The notes: generated by a model from the sequence alone, not told the origin. A stretch of DNA of 64,000 bases from Variovorax sp. Sphag1AA (GCF_014192575.1 NZ_JACHYC010000008.1:124001-188000); one strand, 5' to 3'; numbered from the stretch's first letter, positions 26,790-35,387 are shown. Made by a program: numbers and translations.

Positions 26790-27731
26790 ATGAACTCCCT
26801 GACCACGCTTCCGACAGCCTCCCATCGCACCACGACGCCCGGCCAGCTCGATTCCCGTGCGGTCGGCGTGATGACGCTGCTCAGCCTGACCTGGAGCCTG
26901 CAGCAGATTTCCCTGAAGGCCATTGCCGACCAGGCCAGCCCCATGCTGATGGTGGCGTTGCGCTCCGCAGTGGCGCTGCTTCTGCTCGCGGTACTCATGC
27001 ATCGCCGCGGCGAGATGCCGGGTGCCGGACGCTGGAGGCCTGGCATCGCGGTCGGTGCGCTGTTTGCCATCGAATACCTGCTGGTGGCCGAGGCGCTTCG
27101 GATGACCGCAGCGTCGCACGTGGTCGTGTTCCTCTACAGCGCGCCGATCTTCGCCGCGCTCGGGCTGCATCTGCGCTTGCCGGCCGAGCGGCTCGGCACG
27201 CGGCAGATGGCCGGCATCGCGCTGGCCTTCGCGGGCATCGCCTTGGCCTTCATGGGTGGCGATGGCGCCTCATGGGACCACGTGGATCGCCGGGCGCTGC
27301 TCGGAGACGGCCTTGCGTTGTTGGCAGGCATCGCATGGGGTGCAACGACGGTCACGATCCGCTGCTCGTCGCTGAGTACGGCCCCTGCAACCGAGACGTT
27401 GTCCTATCAGTTGCTCGGCGCGTTCGTGCTCTTGCTGCCAGCAGCGTGGCTCACGGGGCAGTGGCACTTCGAGCCGTCCGCGATCGTCTGGGCGCATTTC
27501 GGCTTCCAGAGCCTCGTGGTGTCGTTCGCGAGCTTCCTGACGTGGTTCTGGCTGCTGCGCCGCTATCTGGCTTCGCGCCTCGGCGTGTTCTCGTTCCTCA
27601 CGCCGCTGTTTGGCGTGGTGCTCGGCGTCGGCCTGCTGGGCGAGTCGATCGAGGCGACCTTTGTCGCCGGCAGCGTGCTGGTGCTCGCGGGCATCGCGCT
27701 GGTGAGCGTGCGCGAGGCCGCCCGGCGCTAG
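26790..27731 (+). CDS. EamA/DMT family transporter
   Basis: A 313-residue drug/metabolite transporter with ten predicted membrane helices arranged as two EamA repeats (about residues 20-150 and 165-300). Conserved pieces include SLTWSLQQISLK in the first helix and FSFLTPLFGVVLGVGLLGE near the end. Proteins of this family export amino acids, metabolites or toxic compounds. The substrate is unknown. I use the ATG at 26790; the frame is open for 23 more codons upstream, but that part overlaps the LysR-box region. The next gene, selD, is convergent four bases away. Confidence 0.87.
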   Translation: MNSLTTLPTASHRTTTPGQLDSRAVGVMTLLSLTWSLQQISLKAIADQASPMLMVALRSAVALLLLAVLMHRRGEMPGAGRWRPGIAVGALFAIEYLLVAEALRMTAASHVVVFLYSAPIFAALGLHLRLPAERLGTRQMAGIALAFAGIALAFMGGDGASWDHVDRRALLGDGLALLAGIAWGATTVTIRCSSLSTAPATETLSYQLLGAFVLLLPAAWLTGQWHFEPSAIVWAHFGFQSLVVSFASFLTWFWLLRRYLASRLGVFSFLTPLFGVVLGVGLLGESIEATFVAGSVLVLAGIALVSVREAARR

Positions 27732-27735
27732 GCGA

Positions 27736-28818
27736 CTAGACGGCCACGCGCAGGCCCTGTCCTTCTTCCATGCGGCCGATCACGGCGGCGCCGTCGAAGC
27801 CCTGCGCGCGGAACAGGGCCAGCACTTCCTGCACGCTGTCCGGTGCGCAGCTGACGAGGAGGCCGCCCGAGGTCTGCGGATCGGTCACGAGATCGCGCAC
27901 GACCGGCGCAAGTGCTGGGTCGAGCTGCACCTCCGCGCCATAGCCGGCCCAGTTGCGGCCCGAAGCGCCGGTCACGAAGCCGTCGGCAGCCATCGCGGCG
28001 ACGTTCGACAGCAGCGGCACCTTCGCCCAGTCGATCACGGCGCGCAGGCCCGCCCCGCGCGCCACCTCCAGCGTATGGCCGGCGAGGCCGAAGCCGGTGA
28101 CATCGGTCAGCGCATGCACGCCATCGAGCGCCGCCAGCGCAGTGCCGGGCTTGTTCAGCCTCGTGGTGTTGGCGATGAGCTGGGAATAGCCTTCGGCATC
28201 GAGCTTCTCCTTCTTGAGCGCCGCCGACAGCACGCCCACGCCAAGCGGCTTGCCGAGGATGAGCACGTCGCCCGCTTTCGCATCGGCATTGCGCTTCAGG
28301 CGCTTGGGATGCACCAGTCCCATCACCACGAGGCCGTAGATCGGCTCGACCGAATCGATGGTGTGGCCGCCCGCGATCGGGATGCCCGCCTCGCGGCACA
28401 CCGCCTGGCCGCCGCGCACCACTTCGCCGATGACCTCCAGCGGCAACTGGTTGACCGGCATCGCGACCAGCGCGAGCGCCATGATCGGCGTGCCACCCAT
28501 CGCGTAGACATCGCTGATCGCGTTCGTCGCGGCAATGCGGCCGAAGTCGAAGGGGTCGTCGACGATCGGCATGAAGAAATCGGTGGTGGCGATCAGTGCC
28601 TGCTCGTCGTTGAGCTTGTAGACGGCGGCGTCATCGGCCGTCTCGATGCCTACCAGCAGTTCGGGTGGGATCAGGCCGCTGCCGCTCTTCTGGAGGATCT
28701 CGGACAGCACACCGGGGGCGATCTTGCAGCCGCAGCCGCCGCCGTGCGAAAAACTGGTGAGCCGCAGCGCGGGCGCTGCCGGCGGCGACGACGAGGTGTT
28801 CAGGCTTCGATCGTTCAT
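27736..28818 (-). CDS. selD: Selenide, water dikinase
   Basis: A 360-residue enzyme that makes selenophosphate from selenide and ATP, the selenium donor for SelA and for selenouridine in tRNA. The glycine-rich N-terminal loop GGGCGCK contains the catalytic cysteine 29 and lysine 32 (Cys17 and Lys20 in E. coli), so this is the cysteine form, not a selenocysteine form. ATP-binding segments DDAAVY, TTDFFMPIVDDPFDFGRIA and GGHTID follow in the expected order. It lies 54 bp downstream of the TlpA gene on the same strand, and about 10 kb from selCBA and the selenoprotein gene fdoG that need it. Confidence 0.96.
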   Translation of the reverse strand: MNDRSLNTSSSPPAAPALRLTSFSHGGGCGCKIAPGVLSEILQKSGSGLIPPELLVGIETADDAAVYKLNDEQALIATTDFFMPIVDDPFDFGRIAATNAISDVYAMGGTPIMALALVAMPVNQLPLEVIGEVVRGGQAVCREAGIPIAGGHTIDSVEPIYGLVVMGLVHPKRLKRNADAKAGDVLILGKPLGVGVLSAALKKEKLDAEGYSQLIANTTRLNKPGTALAALDGVHALTDVTGFGLAGHTLEVARGAGLRAVIDWAKVPLLSNVAAMAADGFVTGASGRNWAGYGAEVQLDPALAPVVRDLVTDPQTSGGLLVSCAPDSVQEVLALFRAQGFDGAAVIGRMEEGQGLRVAV

Positions 28819-28872
28819 GAAAGGCTTTCTGGAGTGCGTCGGTCATTATGGCGACCGATGTCGCTGCGGAAC

Positions 28873-29406
28873 CTATCGTGCACTGACGATGGCTTCGATG
28901 GAGTCCGACACTTGTCGCGAAAGCCAATCGATCTCCCCCGTCGCCGAATACCGCGGCCGGCCTTTTGCATCGAGCACGAAGCTCGCCGGCAATCCTCGAG
29001 CGCCCCAGGCCCGCAGTTGCTCCAGACTGCGGTCGAGCAGCACGGTGCCATGAATGGGTACTTCGCCCAGAAAGCGGCGAACCCGCTCCGGCATCTCGCC
29101 ATGGTTGACTGCGAGAAGCCGAAGGCCGCGGTCCGCATAGCGGTCTGCGACGGCGTTCAGCGATGGGAGTTCCACGCGGCAGGGTCCGCACCATGTCGCC
29201 CAGAAATTGATGATGAGCACATGGCCTGCGAAGTCGGCCAGGCTCCGTGGCTGCTCCGTTTGCAGATCGACGACGCGCAGCCCGGGCGCCTTGGCGGGGC
29301 GCCACGGCATCAGGGAGTTCGGCACCTCGGCGACCGCCGTTGCGCCCGTGGCCATCGCAACGCCGGCAAGCAGCAATACGCGGCGGCGCGGCACGTGCAA
29401 CGGCAT
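28873..29406 (-). CDS. TlpA family thioredoxin-like protein
   Basis: A 177-residue exported thiol-disulfide protein. The N-terminus has a twin-arginine-like signal (RRRVLLLAG). The redox motif is WCGPC with cysteines 73 and 76, in the context INFWATWCGPCRVELPSLN typical of TlpA/ResA. A cis-proline region follows (GLPASFVLD). It probably reduces or oxidises thiols in the periplasm. I chose the ATG at 29406; other in-frame starts overlap the transglutaminase gene, whose stop is 16 bp upstream. The shared strand and tight spacing suggest cotranscription with that gene and possibly with selD. Confidence 0.85.
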   Translation of the reverse strand: MPLHVPRRRVLLLAGVAMATGATAVAEVPNSLMPWRPAKAPGLRVVDLQTEQPRSLADFAGHVLIINFWATWCGPCRVELPSLNAVADRYADRGLRLLAVNHGEMPERVRRFLGEVPIHGTVLLDRSLEQLRAWGARGLPASFVLDAKGRPRYSATGEIDWLSRQVSDSIEAIVSAR

Positions 29407-29422
29407 CACGCGTCGAAGACGC

Positions 29423-30535
29423 TCAGGCAGCGCGACGCGACTGGATTCCGTATCGGAACGTGGCGGGATCCAGGCTGTCCAGGCGGCCCTTGGCCGTCTC
29501 TCCATTCGGGTACATCAGAAAAGCGACTGGCATCGTCTGGCTGCTGCCGGGTAGGCGCACATCCTCCGCACTGTTGTAGCCCAGCCAGTTCATCTCCCAC
29601 GCACCGAACAGCATTGCATTGGCGGCACGTACGCGGGCATCGGTCGCGGGCAGACCTCCCTTGACCTCCTCCAGCATGACCTTGCGCACGTCGGCCGGGT
29701 CCACGGGCACCCAGCCATAGCCCTGGGCGTAGAACTCGGCTCGGCAGTGCTGCGCTCGCGTGATGTCTCCGCTCTTGCCCAGGCTCGCATAGCCGTGCGC
29801 CGAGTCGTCCACACGCACGCCGTAGACGTCGCGCGCAGGCACACCGCTTGCGCGGGCCAACGCGACGAACAGGCCGTTGAGATCGGCACACTTGCCTCCG
29901 AAATTGCCGCTGGTGAGCAAGACCTTCACATCGCCCGTACCGCAGCCGCGAACGCTTCCTTCGCGATGGCAGTTGGCAACGATCCAGTCATAGATCGCCC
30001 GGGCTTTCTCGACATCGGTCTTCGCATCGGCGTCGCGCACGATTTTTCGCGACGTATCGGCCACGATTCCATCCAGCGGCTTGTACTCGCTGGCGCGCAG
30101 CCACGGCCGAAGCTGCTCTGCGGTCGCGGTGCCGGCCTTCGGGTTCGCGCCAAGATCGACGGCCCGGTCGCGCAGCATCACGCGGTTGGTCAGCGTGAGT
30201 TGCTGGGGCGCATCGGGATCGGTCCACTCCACCATCAGCATGCGTGCACCGGCATGACCTGCGACCACCTTGGCCTGCCGGGCGCCAGGGGCGTCGAACC
30301 GGGTATCGACCAGGCGCTGATACGCGCCCGAGGAGTCGACGAGTTGTTGAGCCGGCAGCGGCACCCACACGCGGCCCAGACCGGTACGTTCGCCGAGATC
30401 GACGGTCGTGACGACGTCGTAGCCTCGCAAGCCATCGCTGGCAGGCAGACTCCCCGCCGAAGCGATGGCGGGAAGGGTACCGATGCCGAGCAGCGGCGTG
30501 GCGGCAGACAGGCAGAGGAAGCGGCGGCGTTGCAT
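29423..30535 (-). CDS. Transglutaminase-like (cysteine peptidase fold) exported protein
   Basis: A 370-residue protein with an RRRFLCLSA twin-arginine-type signal and cleavage near ASA at residue 27. The transglutaminase-like core lies at about 205-285: cysteine 216 in GNFGGKCADLNGLF, histidine 263 in AQHCRAEFYAQGYGWVPVD and aspartate 279 form the expected Cys-His-Asp triad. Such proteins act as periplasmic proteases or amidases. The start at 30535 is preceded by a clear GAGGAG ribosome site nine bases upstream. The frame stays open further upstream only because it runs into the decayed DsrE-like gene copy. Confidence 0.88.
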   Translation of the reverse strand: MQRRRFLCLSAATPLLGIGTLPAIASAGSLPASDGLRGYDVVTTVDLGERTGLGRVWVPLPAQQLVDSSGAYQRLVDTRFDAPGARQAKVVAGHAGARMLMVEWTDPDAPQQLTLTNRVMLRDRAVDLGANPKAGTATAEQLRPWLRASEYKPLDGIVADTSRKIVRDADAKTDVEKARAIYDWIVANCHREGSVRGCGTGDVKVLLTSGNFGGKCADLNGLFVALARASGVPARDVYGVRVDDSAHGYASLGKSGDITRAQHCRAEFYAQGYGWVPVDPADVRKVMLEEVKGGLPATDARVRAANAMLFGAWEMNWLGYNSAEDVRLPGSSQTMPVAFLMYPNGETAKGRLDSLDPATFRYGIQSRRAA

Positions 30536-30578
30536 ATGCGATGTCTCCTCACAGGTGGGTGGATCGGGTACAGGTGTG

Positions 30579-30770
30579 CATGAACTGAACTGCACCGCAC
30601 CTCCGCGCTGCGTGCATTCCGGGATGAGTTCTACATCGAAAAGTCCCGCGGCTTCAAGTGCATCGGAGCAGGCATGGAAGACCGCGCCGTGCTGCGCCGC
30701 CCACCGCATTGCGTCAGAGACGGTTTTCGGATGGTTCGCCGCGCCCAGCGACGCGGCAACGCCGGAACGC
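30579..30770 (-). pseudogene. Decayed partial copy of the DsrE-like gene
   Basis: Read on the minus strand, this stretch encodes GVAASLGAANHPKTVSDAM followed by AAQHGAVFHACSDALEAAG and PECTQRGGAVQF. It closely matches the second half of the intact DsrE-like protein at 36650-37057 (GVAASLRAANHPKTVYDAM, AARHGAVFYACTDALEAAG, PECTRRGGAVQF). The first half of the gene is absent. At the 3' end a tandem AGTTCAGTTC (five-base duplication) shifts the frame where the intact copy continues FMERA. No start codon or ribosome site serves it. It is a truncated duplicate lying just upstream of the transglutaminase gene. Confidence 0.8.
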
Positions 30771-30795
30771 GGCGCGGGCTGGCGTCGGCACAGCC

Positions 30796-31131
30796 CTAGC
30801 GCGGCGGCTCGGCCTTCGAGCTGCGGATGCCGGCGATCTGCCCGCGCACGACCTTCCAGAAGTTCTTGCCGTCGTCCAGCAGCCGCCAGGCGTTGGACCG
30901 GTGCGCGAGTACGCCGACTTCCGGGAGCACGTCCCGCAGGTTCTTGAGGCCGAGCAGCTTGGTGTACTTGCGGATGGTGGCCGGGCTGTGGATCAGGAAG
31001 ACCACGCGCCAGCCGTAGTGCCGCCCGATGAGCAGCATGCCGATGGCGCTCTCGAGATCATTCAGGTCGCCCTGAAAGCAGTCGACCGCCCGGTCCACCA
31101 CCTTCATGATCTGGTCGTCAGTCATCGCCAC
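30796..31131 (-). CDS. Conserved-looking small protein of unknown function
   Basis: A 111-residue soluble protein that I do not recognise. It is mixed alpha/beta, with a hydrophobic strand followed by polar segment (GWRVVFLIHSPATIRKYTKLLG) and a basic C-terminus (WKVVRGQIAGIRSSK). There are no cysteines besides one, no signal and no membrane helix. A GAGGAG ribosome site lies seven bases before the GTG at 31131 and thirteen before an ATG at 31125, so GTG is slightly preferred. It is transcribed towards the decayed DsrE copy and the transglutaminase gene. Confidence 0.65.
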   Translation of the reverse strand: MAMTDDQIMKVVDRAVDCFQGDLNDLESAIGMLLIGRHYGWRVVFLIHSPATIRKYTKLLGLKNLRDVLPEVGVLAHRSNAWRLLDDGKNFWKVVRGQIAGIRSSKAEPPR

Positions 31132-31213
31132 AGAAATGCTCCTCGCAAACAGGCCCCAATGTTAATGCCCGGAAAAGACGAGGAATTGAACGACCCGCAG
31201 GCTGCGCGTCGTG

Positions 31214-31762
31214 CTAGTGATCCGGCCGTTGTGTCGAGACCGGTTTGCGTCCGCTGAACATGGCGGCCACGAGGTTCTCGCGGTGGCGAATGCTGGTGAA
31301 GATCACACCCGCTACATGCGCCGCGATCAGCCCCACGAGCGTCCAGGCCGACACGCGATGCGTCTCTTCGACCCATTCGACGCCCCAGAAGGCATCCGTG
31401 GTGTAGAGAAAGCCCGAAACGCAGACGACGGCGATGCACGCGAGCAGCGCCACCACCATCCAGCCGCCCAGCGGGTTGTGGCCCATGTGGCGCTCTTCCC
31501 GCCCGCGCGCGATTCGCTTCGTGTAGCGGAGCACCTCGCGCGGCCCGAAAACGAAATCCGAGAAGCGCGCATGCCGGCTTCCGAACAGGCCCCAGACGAT
31601 GCGCGCCGCGACGATCGCGAGGGCCACGTAGCCCACCCGCACGTGCAGCGCGAGCCGGTCTTCACCGGCCCACCAGGCCAGCGCGACCGAGATCACGAGG
31701 CCCCAGTGGAGGATCCGCTGCGCGGGGTCCCACACACGGACCATGTCGCGCGATGGCGTCAT
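31214..31762 (-). CDS. Cytochrome b561 family protein
   Basis: A 182-residue di-heme membrane electron carrier. The opening VRVWDPAQRILHWGLVISVALAWW in two blocks puts a heme-binding histidine in the first helix. Further histidines are in LALHVRVGYVALA (second helix) and SAWTLVGLIAAHVAGV (last helix). Four membrane helices are likely. It starts ten bases after the PepSY gene, and such PepSY-cytochrome b pairs are common beside TonB siderophore receptors, where they may reduce ferric iron in the periplasm. I use the ATG at 31762; a longer frame overlaps the PepSY gene. Confidence 0.87.
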   Translation of the reverse strand: MTPSRDMVRVWDPAQRILHWGLVISVALAWWAGEDRLALHVRVGYVALAIVAARIVWGLFGSRHARFSDFVFGPREVLRYTKRIARGREERHMGHNPLGGWMVVALLACIAVVCVSGFLYTTDAFWGVEWVEETHRVSAWTLVGLIAAHVAGVIFTSIRHRENLVAAMFSGRKPVSTQRPDH

Positions 31763-31772
31763 CGGCGGTCGC

Positions 31773-32075
31773 TCAATCGGGCTGCTTGACTTCGCCGACC
31801 TTTTCGAAGGTCTTGGGGTGGAAGAAGGCTTCCACCCGCTTGCCGGTGCCGTCGAAGCCATAGACCTCGTAGCAGCCGTTGAAATTCTTCACCTGGCGCA
31901 CTTTCCAGCCTTCGCTGGTCAGCTTGCGCTGAAGCTCCATCTGGGGCTTCATTTCTTCCTTGGGAATGGCCTCGCACTTCACGCTGTCGTGATTGACGTA
32001 CTGCGCGGCGGCACCGCCTGCAAGGCAAAGCGCCAGCGCCGCGAAGGCGGTCTTGGTGATGAGGGATGTGTGCAT
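31773..32075 (-). CDS. PepSY domain-containing exported protein
   Basis: A 100-residue periplasmic protein. The signal peptide ends at GGAAA near residue 24. The remainder is one PepSY-type fold: KPQMELQRKLTSEGWKVRQ, then NGCYEVYGFDGTGKRVEAFF and KTFEKVGEV. Two cysteines (CEAIP and GCYEV) may form a disulfide. It is followed ten bases later by the cytochrome b561 gene and preceded by the PKHD hydroxylase and TonB receptor genes on the same strand, so it is probably part of the iron-uptake set. Confidence 0.85.
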   Translation of the reverse strand: MHTSLITKTAFAALALCLAGGAAAQYVNHDSVKCEAIPKEEMKPQMELQRKLTSEGWKVRQVKNFNGCYEVYGFDGTGKRVEAFFHPKTFEKVGEVKQPD

Positions 32076-32113
32076 TGGAATGACCTTGAAAGAAGGGAGC
32101 CGCGCGCCGTCGC

Positions 32114-32800
32114 TCAGACGTCGAGCCACATGCGCAGCAGGTTGTGATAGGTACTCGTGAGGCCGATCACACCGGGATCGGTCTCGCCGACGGTGCTGCG
32201 GAGGTGTCGCAGGTGGTTGTCCATGTCGAAGAGCAGCCTGCGCTGCTCGTCGCTGCGGATCATGCTCTGGATCCAGAAGTAGCTCGCGACGCGATGGCCG
32301 CGCGAGACCGGGAGCACGCGATGAACACTGGTGCCCGGATAGAGCACCATGTCGCCCGCGGGCAGCTTGACGCGCTGCTCGCCAAAGGTGTCCTCGACGA
32401 TGAGCTCGCCGCCGTCGTACTCGTCGGGATCGCTCAGGAAGACGGTGCACGAGACATCGGTGCGCACGCGGCCCGCACCGTTGCGCAGAAAGCGCACCGC
32501 GCTGTCGACATGATTGCCGAAGCTGTTGGCCTCGCCGCCATAGCGGTTGAACAACGGCGGCGAGATCTGCTTGGGCAGCGCCGCCGAGAAGAAGATCTGG
32601 TGGCGCTCGAGTCCGCGCAGCAGCAGTTGCTGCACGGCGCGGGTCTCGTCGCAGTCCTCGCGCAACTGTTCATTGTTCTTTGCGCGCGCGGACTGCTCGC
32701 CGGCTGTCAGCCGTCCGTCCTCCCAGGGTGCACCCGCCAGGATCTTGCGAGCTTGCGCGACCTCGTCGCGGGTGAGCACTTCACGGACGTGCAGCAGCAT
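32114..32800 (-). CDS. piuC: PKHD-type Fe(II)/2-oxoglutarate hydroxylase
   Basis: A 228-residue iron- and 2-oxoglutarate-dependent dioxygenase of the YbiX/PiuC family. The metal triad is visible: histidine and aspartate in FGNHVDSAVR near residue 97 and the distal histidine in GTSVHRVLPVSRGHR near 157, with the following arginine for 2-oxoglutarate. PiuC-type genes sit next to TonB catecholate siderophore receptors, as here (13 bp after the receptor stop). Their substrate is not established. The expected family length is 225-230 residues. Confidence 0.92.
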   Translation of the reverse strand: MLLHVREVLTRDEVAQARKILAGAPWEDGRLTAGEQSARAKNNEQLREDCDETRAVQQLLLRGLERHQIFFSAALPKQISPPLFNRYGGEANSFGNHVDSAVRFLRNGAGRVRTDVSCTVFLSDPDEYDGGELIVEDTFGEQRVKLPAGDMVLYPGTSVHRVLPVSRGHRVASYFWIQSMIRSDEQRRLLFDMDNHLRHLRSTVGETDPGVIGLTSTYHNLLRMWLDV

Positions 32801-32812
32801 GGTTCGACTCTC

Positions 32813-35173
32813 TTAGAAACGCACTCCGACGGTCGCCTGGTAGGTCCGCTGGGCGCCGGAGATGACGAAGCCCGGATACAACTGGTCGCCGTAGAGCTTG
32901 TTGGTGAAGTTGGTCACGTTGAGCTGTGCGTAGACGTCCGGGGTGAACTTGTATTCGAACATGAGATCGCCCACCACATAGCCGGGAACGTAAGCAGTCG
33001 TCGAGGCCGCGCCGGTCGTGCCCTGCAGCGGACGGTTCTCCGATGCACCGCGGATGCCGACGGCCGTGCGGAACTTCTGCGTGGCCTGGTAGCTGACCCA
33101 CACCGCGCCGCTGTGCTCCGGCGTGAGGCCGACGCGCGAGCCGACGATGTTCGCCTGCGTGCTGCCGGCCTTGTCGATCTTGGCGTCGGGGATGTAGGCG
33201 TACGAAGCGTAGATCTCCCACTGCGGCGTCAGGCGACCGACGACTTCGAGTTCCAGACCCTGCGAGTGGCGCTTGCCCGACAGCAGGTAACTGGTGCCGG
33301 CGAAGTCGGAGTCGGTGGTCCGCTCGTTGAACTTTTCAGTGCGGAACAGCGCAGCGCGGGTCGACAGCTTGCCGTCGAGCCAGTCGAGCTTGGCACCGAG
33401 TTCGATGTTGCGGCTTTCTTCCGGCGGCGTGTTCGCGTTCTGCGGGGTCACGTACTGGTACGTGTCGGCCGCGGTGTTGAACGACGTGCTGTACGACAGG
33501 TGGTACGACTGCGTCGGCGACGGCTGGTACAGCACGCCCGCGCGGTAGCTCCACACCGAGTCCGACATGCTCGTCTTCGCGACAGCGTTCGGCACGACGG
33601 CATTGGTGTTGGCATAGCTGATCTGGCGGAAGTCGCCGTCGAAGCTGTCCCAGCGGACGCCGCCGAGCAGCTTCCAGTCCGGGGCAACCTGCACCAGATC
33701 CTGGAAGTACAAGCCGAAGTTGTTGGCCGAGTAGTCCGTGGTCTTGCGATAGGTCGGCGACAGCGCGGCGTACCAGCCGGGGTTGGCCAGGCCGACACGC
33801 GTGATGCCCTTGAAGTAGTTGGTACCGACAGTGCCGTACGCGGTGTAGCGGTCGGCAGACTCGTCCGCCCAGTCCGCACCGGTCAGAACTTCGTGCTTCA
33901 TGCCACCCCAGTTGAAGGTGTTGCTGTAGTCGCTCTGCAGGTAGGTGCCCTTGTACTCATCGCTGCGCGGCGCCAGGCCCTGACCGTACACATAGGTCAA
34001 CGGCGACAGATTGGCCGCAGTGGTGGGCGTGCGGCATGTGACGCTGTTGCCGCTCACGATCGGCGACGAGTTGCAGAAGCTCGCGGTCGTGCCCCACTGC
34101 GAGCGCTCGAAGGTACCGCTGCGAACCTGGGTGCGAATCTGGCCACCGTCGTCGAAGGTGTGGTTCCACGAAGCGTTGCCGTATTGCGCCTTGCCGCGCA
34201 GGTAGTCGGTCGCCGCGCCATAGAACGCGCCCGGTGCGAGGTTCGGGATCGTGCTTTGCGCCACGCCGTTGGCGAAGGTGCCGTTGGACAGGTAGCGCGT
34301 GCCGGCCATGGGCACGTTGTCCACGTCGAGATAGAACAGGCCGACGCTGAACTCGTCGCGCGTGCCGATGCCCCAGCTGTACGACGGCGCAATGCCGTAC
34401 TTGTCGATCTTCGCGCCGCCGTTGTCGGCGTTGTTCCACATGCCGTTGATGCGGAATGCCGAGTCTTCGCCGACACGCTTGTTCATGTCGATCGTGGTGC
34501 GATAGAAGTCGCGCGAGCCGACGGTGCCGACGATGTCGGTCTGGTCCGCGAGAAGCGGCTTCTTGCTGACCTGGTTGATCACGCCGCCGGTGGACCCGCG
34601 GCCAAAGATCATCGATGCCGAACCACGCAGCACTTCGATGCGGTCGAGGTTGAAGGTGTCACGGTCGTACTGCGACGGATCGCGCATGCCGTCGATGAGC
34701 AGGTCGCCCACCGTCGCCACCGGGAAGCCGCGCAGGCGGATGTCCTGGTCGGTGCCGTTCTCGGTCGCGGCGAAGGTGATGCCCGCGGAGTAGTGCAGGG
34801 CTTCCTTCAGCGTGTCGAGCTTGGCGTCGTTCATCAGCTTTTCGGTGATGACGTTCAGGGACTGCGGGATGTCGCGGATGTCCTGCGTGCCCCGGCCGAT
34901 GTTGGTGCGAGTGGTCTGGAGTTGGTCGCGACCCTGGATGTCGGCCTGGTCGGTGACCGTGACCGTGCCGAGCGTCGGTGCGTCGCCGCCCGTGTTCGAC
35001 TGCGCCCAGCTGCTGACCGAGGCGGCCAGCATCAGCGCGCCGAGCGGGAAAGCGGTGGTTTCAACGGACAGCGGCGAGCGCGATGCGGGTGCTGACGCTG
35101 ACGATGCCCTGACGGACGAAGGACGTGGAGCCGCCTTCCGACGGCGAGAGATACGAGCCAATTTGGCCTCCAT
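32813..35173 (-). CDS. TonB-dependent siderophore receptor (Fiu/catecholate type)
   Basis: A 786-residue outer-membrane receptor. After a long basic leader and signal (cleavage near WAQS, residue 58), the plug domain starts with DIRDIPQSLNVITEKLM and continues with IRLRGFPVATVGDLLIDGMRD in two blocks, then GRGSTGGVINQVSK, a classic siderophore-receptor plug end. The barrel follows and ends in a terminal phenylalanine (VGVRF), the outer-membrane insertion signal. The combination with PiuC is typical of Fiu-like monocatecholate receptors. It is divergent from a Fur-family gene, and iron control is expected. The N-terminus before residue 35 is unusually long and basic and may be mis-started. Confidence 0.92.
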   Translation of the reverse strand: MEAKLARISRRRKAAPRPSSVRASSASAPASRSPLSVETTAFPLGALMLAASVSSWAQSNTGGDAPTLGTVTVTDQADIQGRDQLQTTRTNIGRGTQDIRDIPQSLNVITEKLMNDAKLDTLKEALHYSAGITFAATENGTDQDIRLRGFPVATVGDLLIDGMRDPSQYDRDTFNLDRIEVLRGSASMIFGRGSTGGVINQVSKKPLLADQTDIVGTVGSRDFYRTTIDMNKRVGEDSAFRINGMWNNADNGGAKIDKYGIAPSYSWGIGTRDEFSVGLFYLDVDNVPMAGTRYLSNGTFANGVAQSTIPNLAPGAFYGAATDYLRGKAQYGNASWNHTFDDGGQIRTQVRSGTFERSQWGTTASFCNSSPIVSGNSVTCRTPTTAANLSPLTYVYGQGLAPRSDEYKGTYLQSDYSNTFNWGGMKHEVLTGADWADESADRYTAYGTVGTNYFKGITRVGLANPGWYAALSPTYRKTTDYSANNFGLYFQDLVQVAPDWKLLGGVRWDSFDGDFRQISYANTNAVVPNAVAKTSMSDSVWSYRAGVLYQPSPTQSYHLSYSTSFNTAADTYQYVTPQNANTPPEESRNIELGAKLDWLDGKLSTRAALFRTEKFNERTTDSDFAGTSYLLSGKRHSQGLELEVVGRLTPQWEIYASYAYIPDAKIDKAGSTQANIVGSRVGLTPEHSGAVWVSYQATQKFRTAVGIRGASENRPLQGTTGAASTTAYVPGYVVGDLMFEYKFTPDVYAQLNVTNFTNKLYGDQLYPGFVISGAQRTYQATVGVRF

Positions 35174-35250
35174 GAATACGCGACATACGCCGCGCGTAGG
35201 TGGAAGGCTGGCTATTCACGAGTGAACTGGCTCGCCGGATGAATCGGCGC

Positions 35251-35387
35251 AAAGTATACATTTTGAAAGATTCGAGTAGCAGTCTGTACACCTACCGTTC
35301 ATGAAGCTGACGAAAAAATACAACAGGCTTTCCCCCCTGGATGGCCAAATTAAAAGTAGTACGCTGTCGTCCTACTATCGATAGTAG
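35251..35387. promoter_or_regulatory. AT-rich control region of TonB receptor and Fur-family gene
   Basis: Within the 243-bp divergent space two symmetric sites stand out. A perfect 16-bp palindrome, CTACTATCGATAGTAG, lies at 35372-35387, 30 bp before the Fur-family ATG where a promoter should be. A quasi-palindrome, AAAGTATACATTT, lies at 35251-35263, 78 bp from the receptor start. The region is much richer in AT than its surroundings. Control by the adjacent Fur-type protein or by the housekeeping Fur is inferred. Neither site matches the classic Fur box closely. Confidence 0.55.

Noticed and set aside
30536..30709. An N-terminal extension of the transglutaminase-like protein by 58 residues.
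   Set aside because: The extension is the remnant of a DsrE-like gene, and a strong GAGGAG ribosome site with a signal peptide marks the start at 30535.
32144..35095. A 983-codon open frame on the plus strand opposite the TonB receptor.
   Set aside because: It is a mirror of high-GC codon use in the receptor gene. The composition is arginine, valine, aspartate and histidine-rich with no domain, and the antisense receptor has clear plug and barrel motifs.
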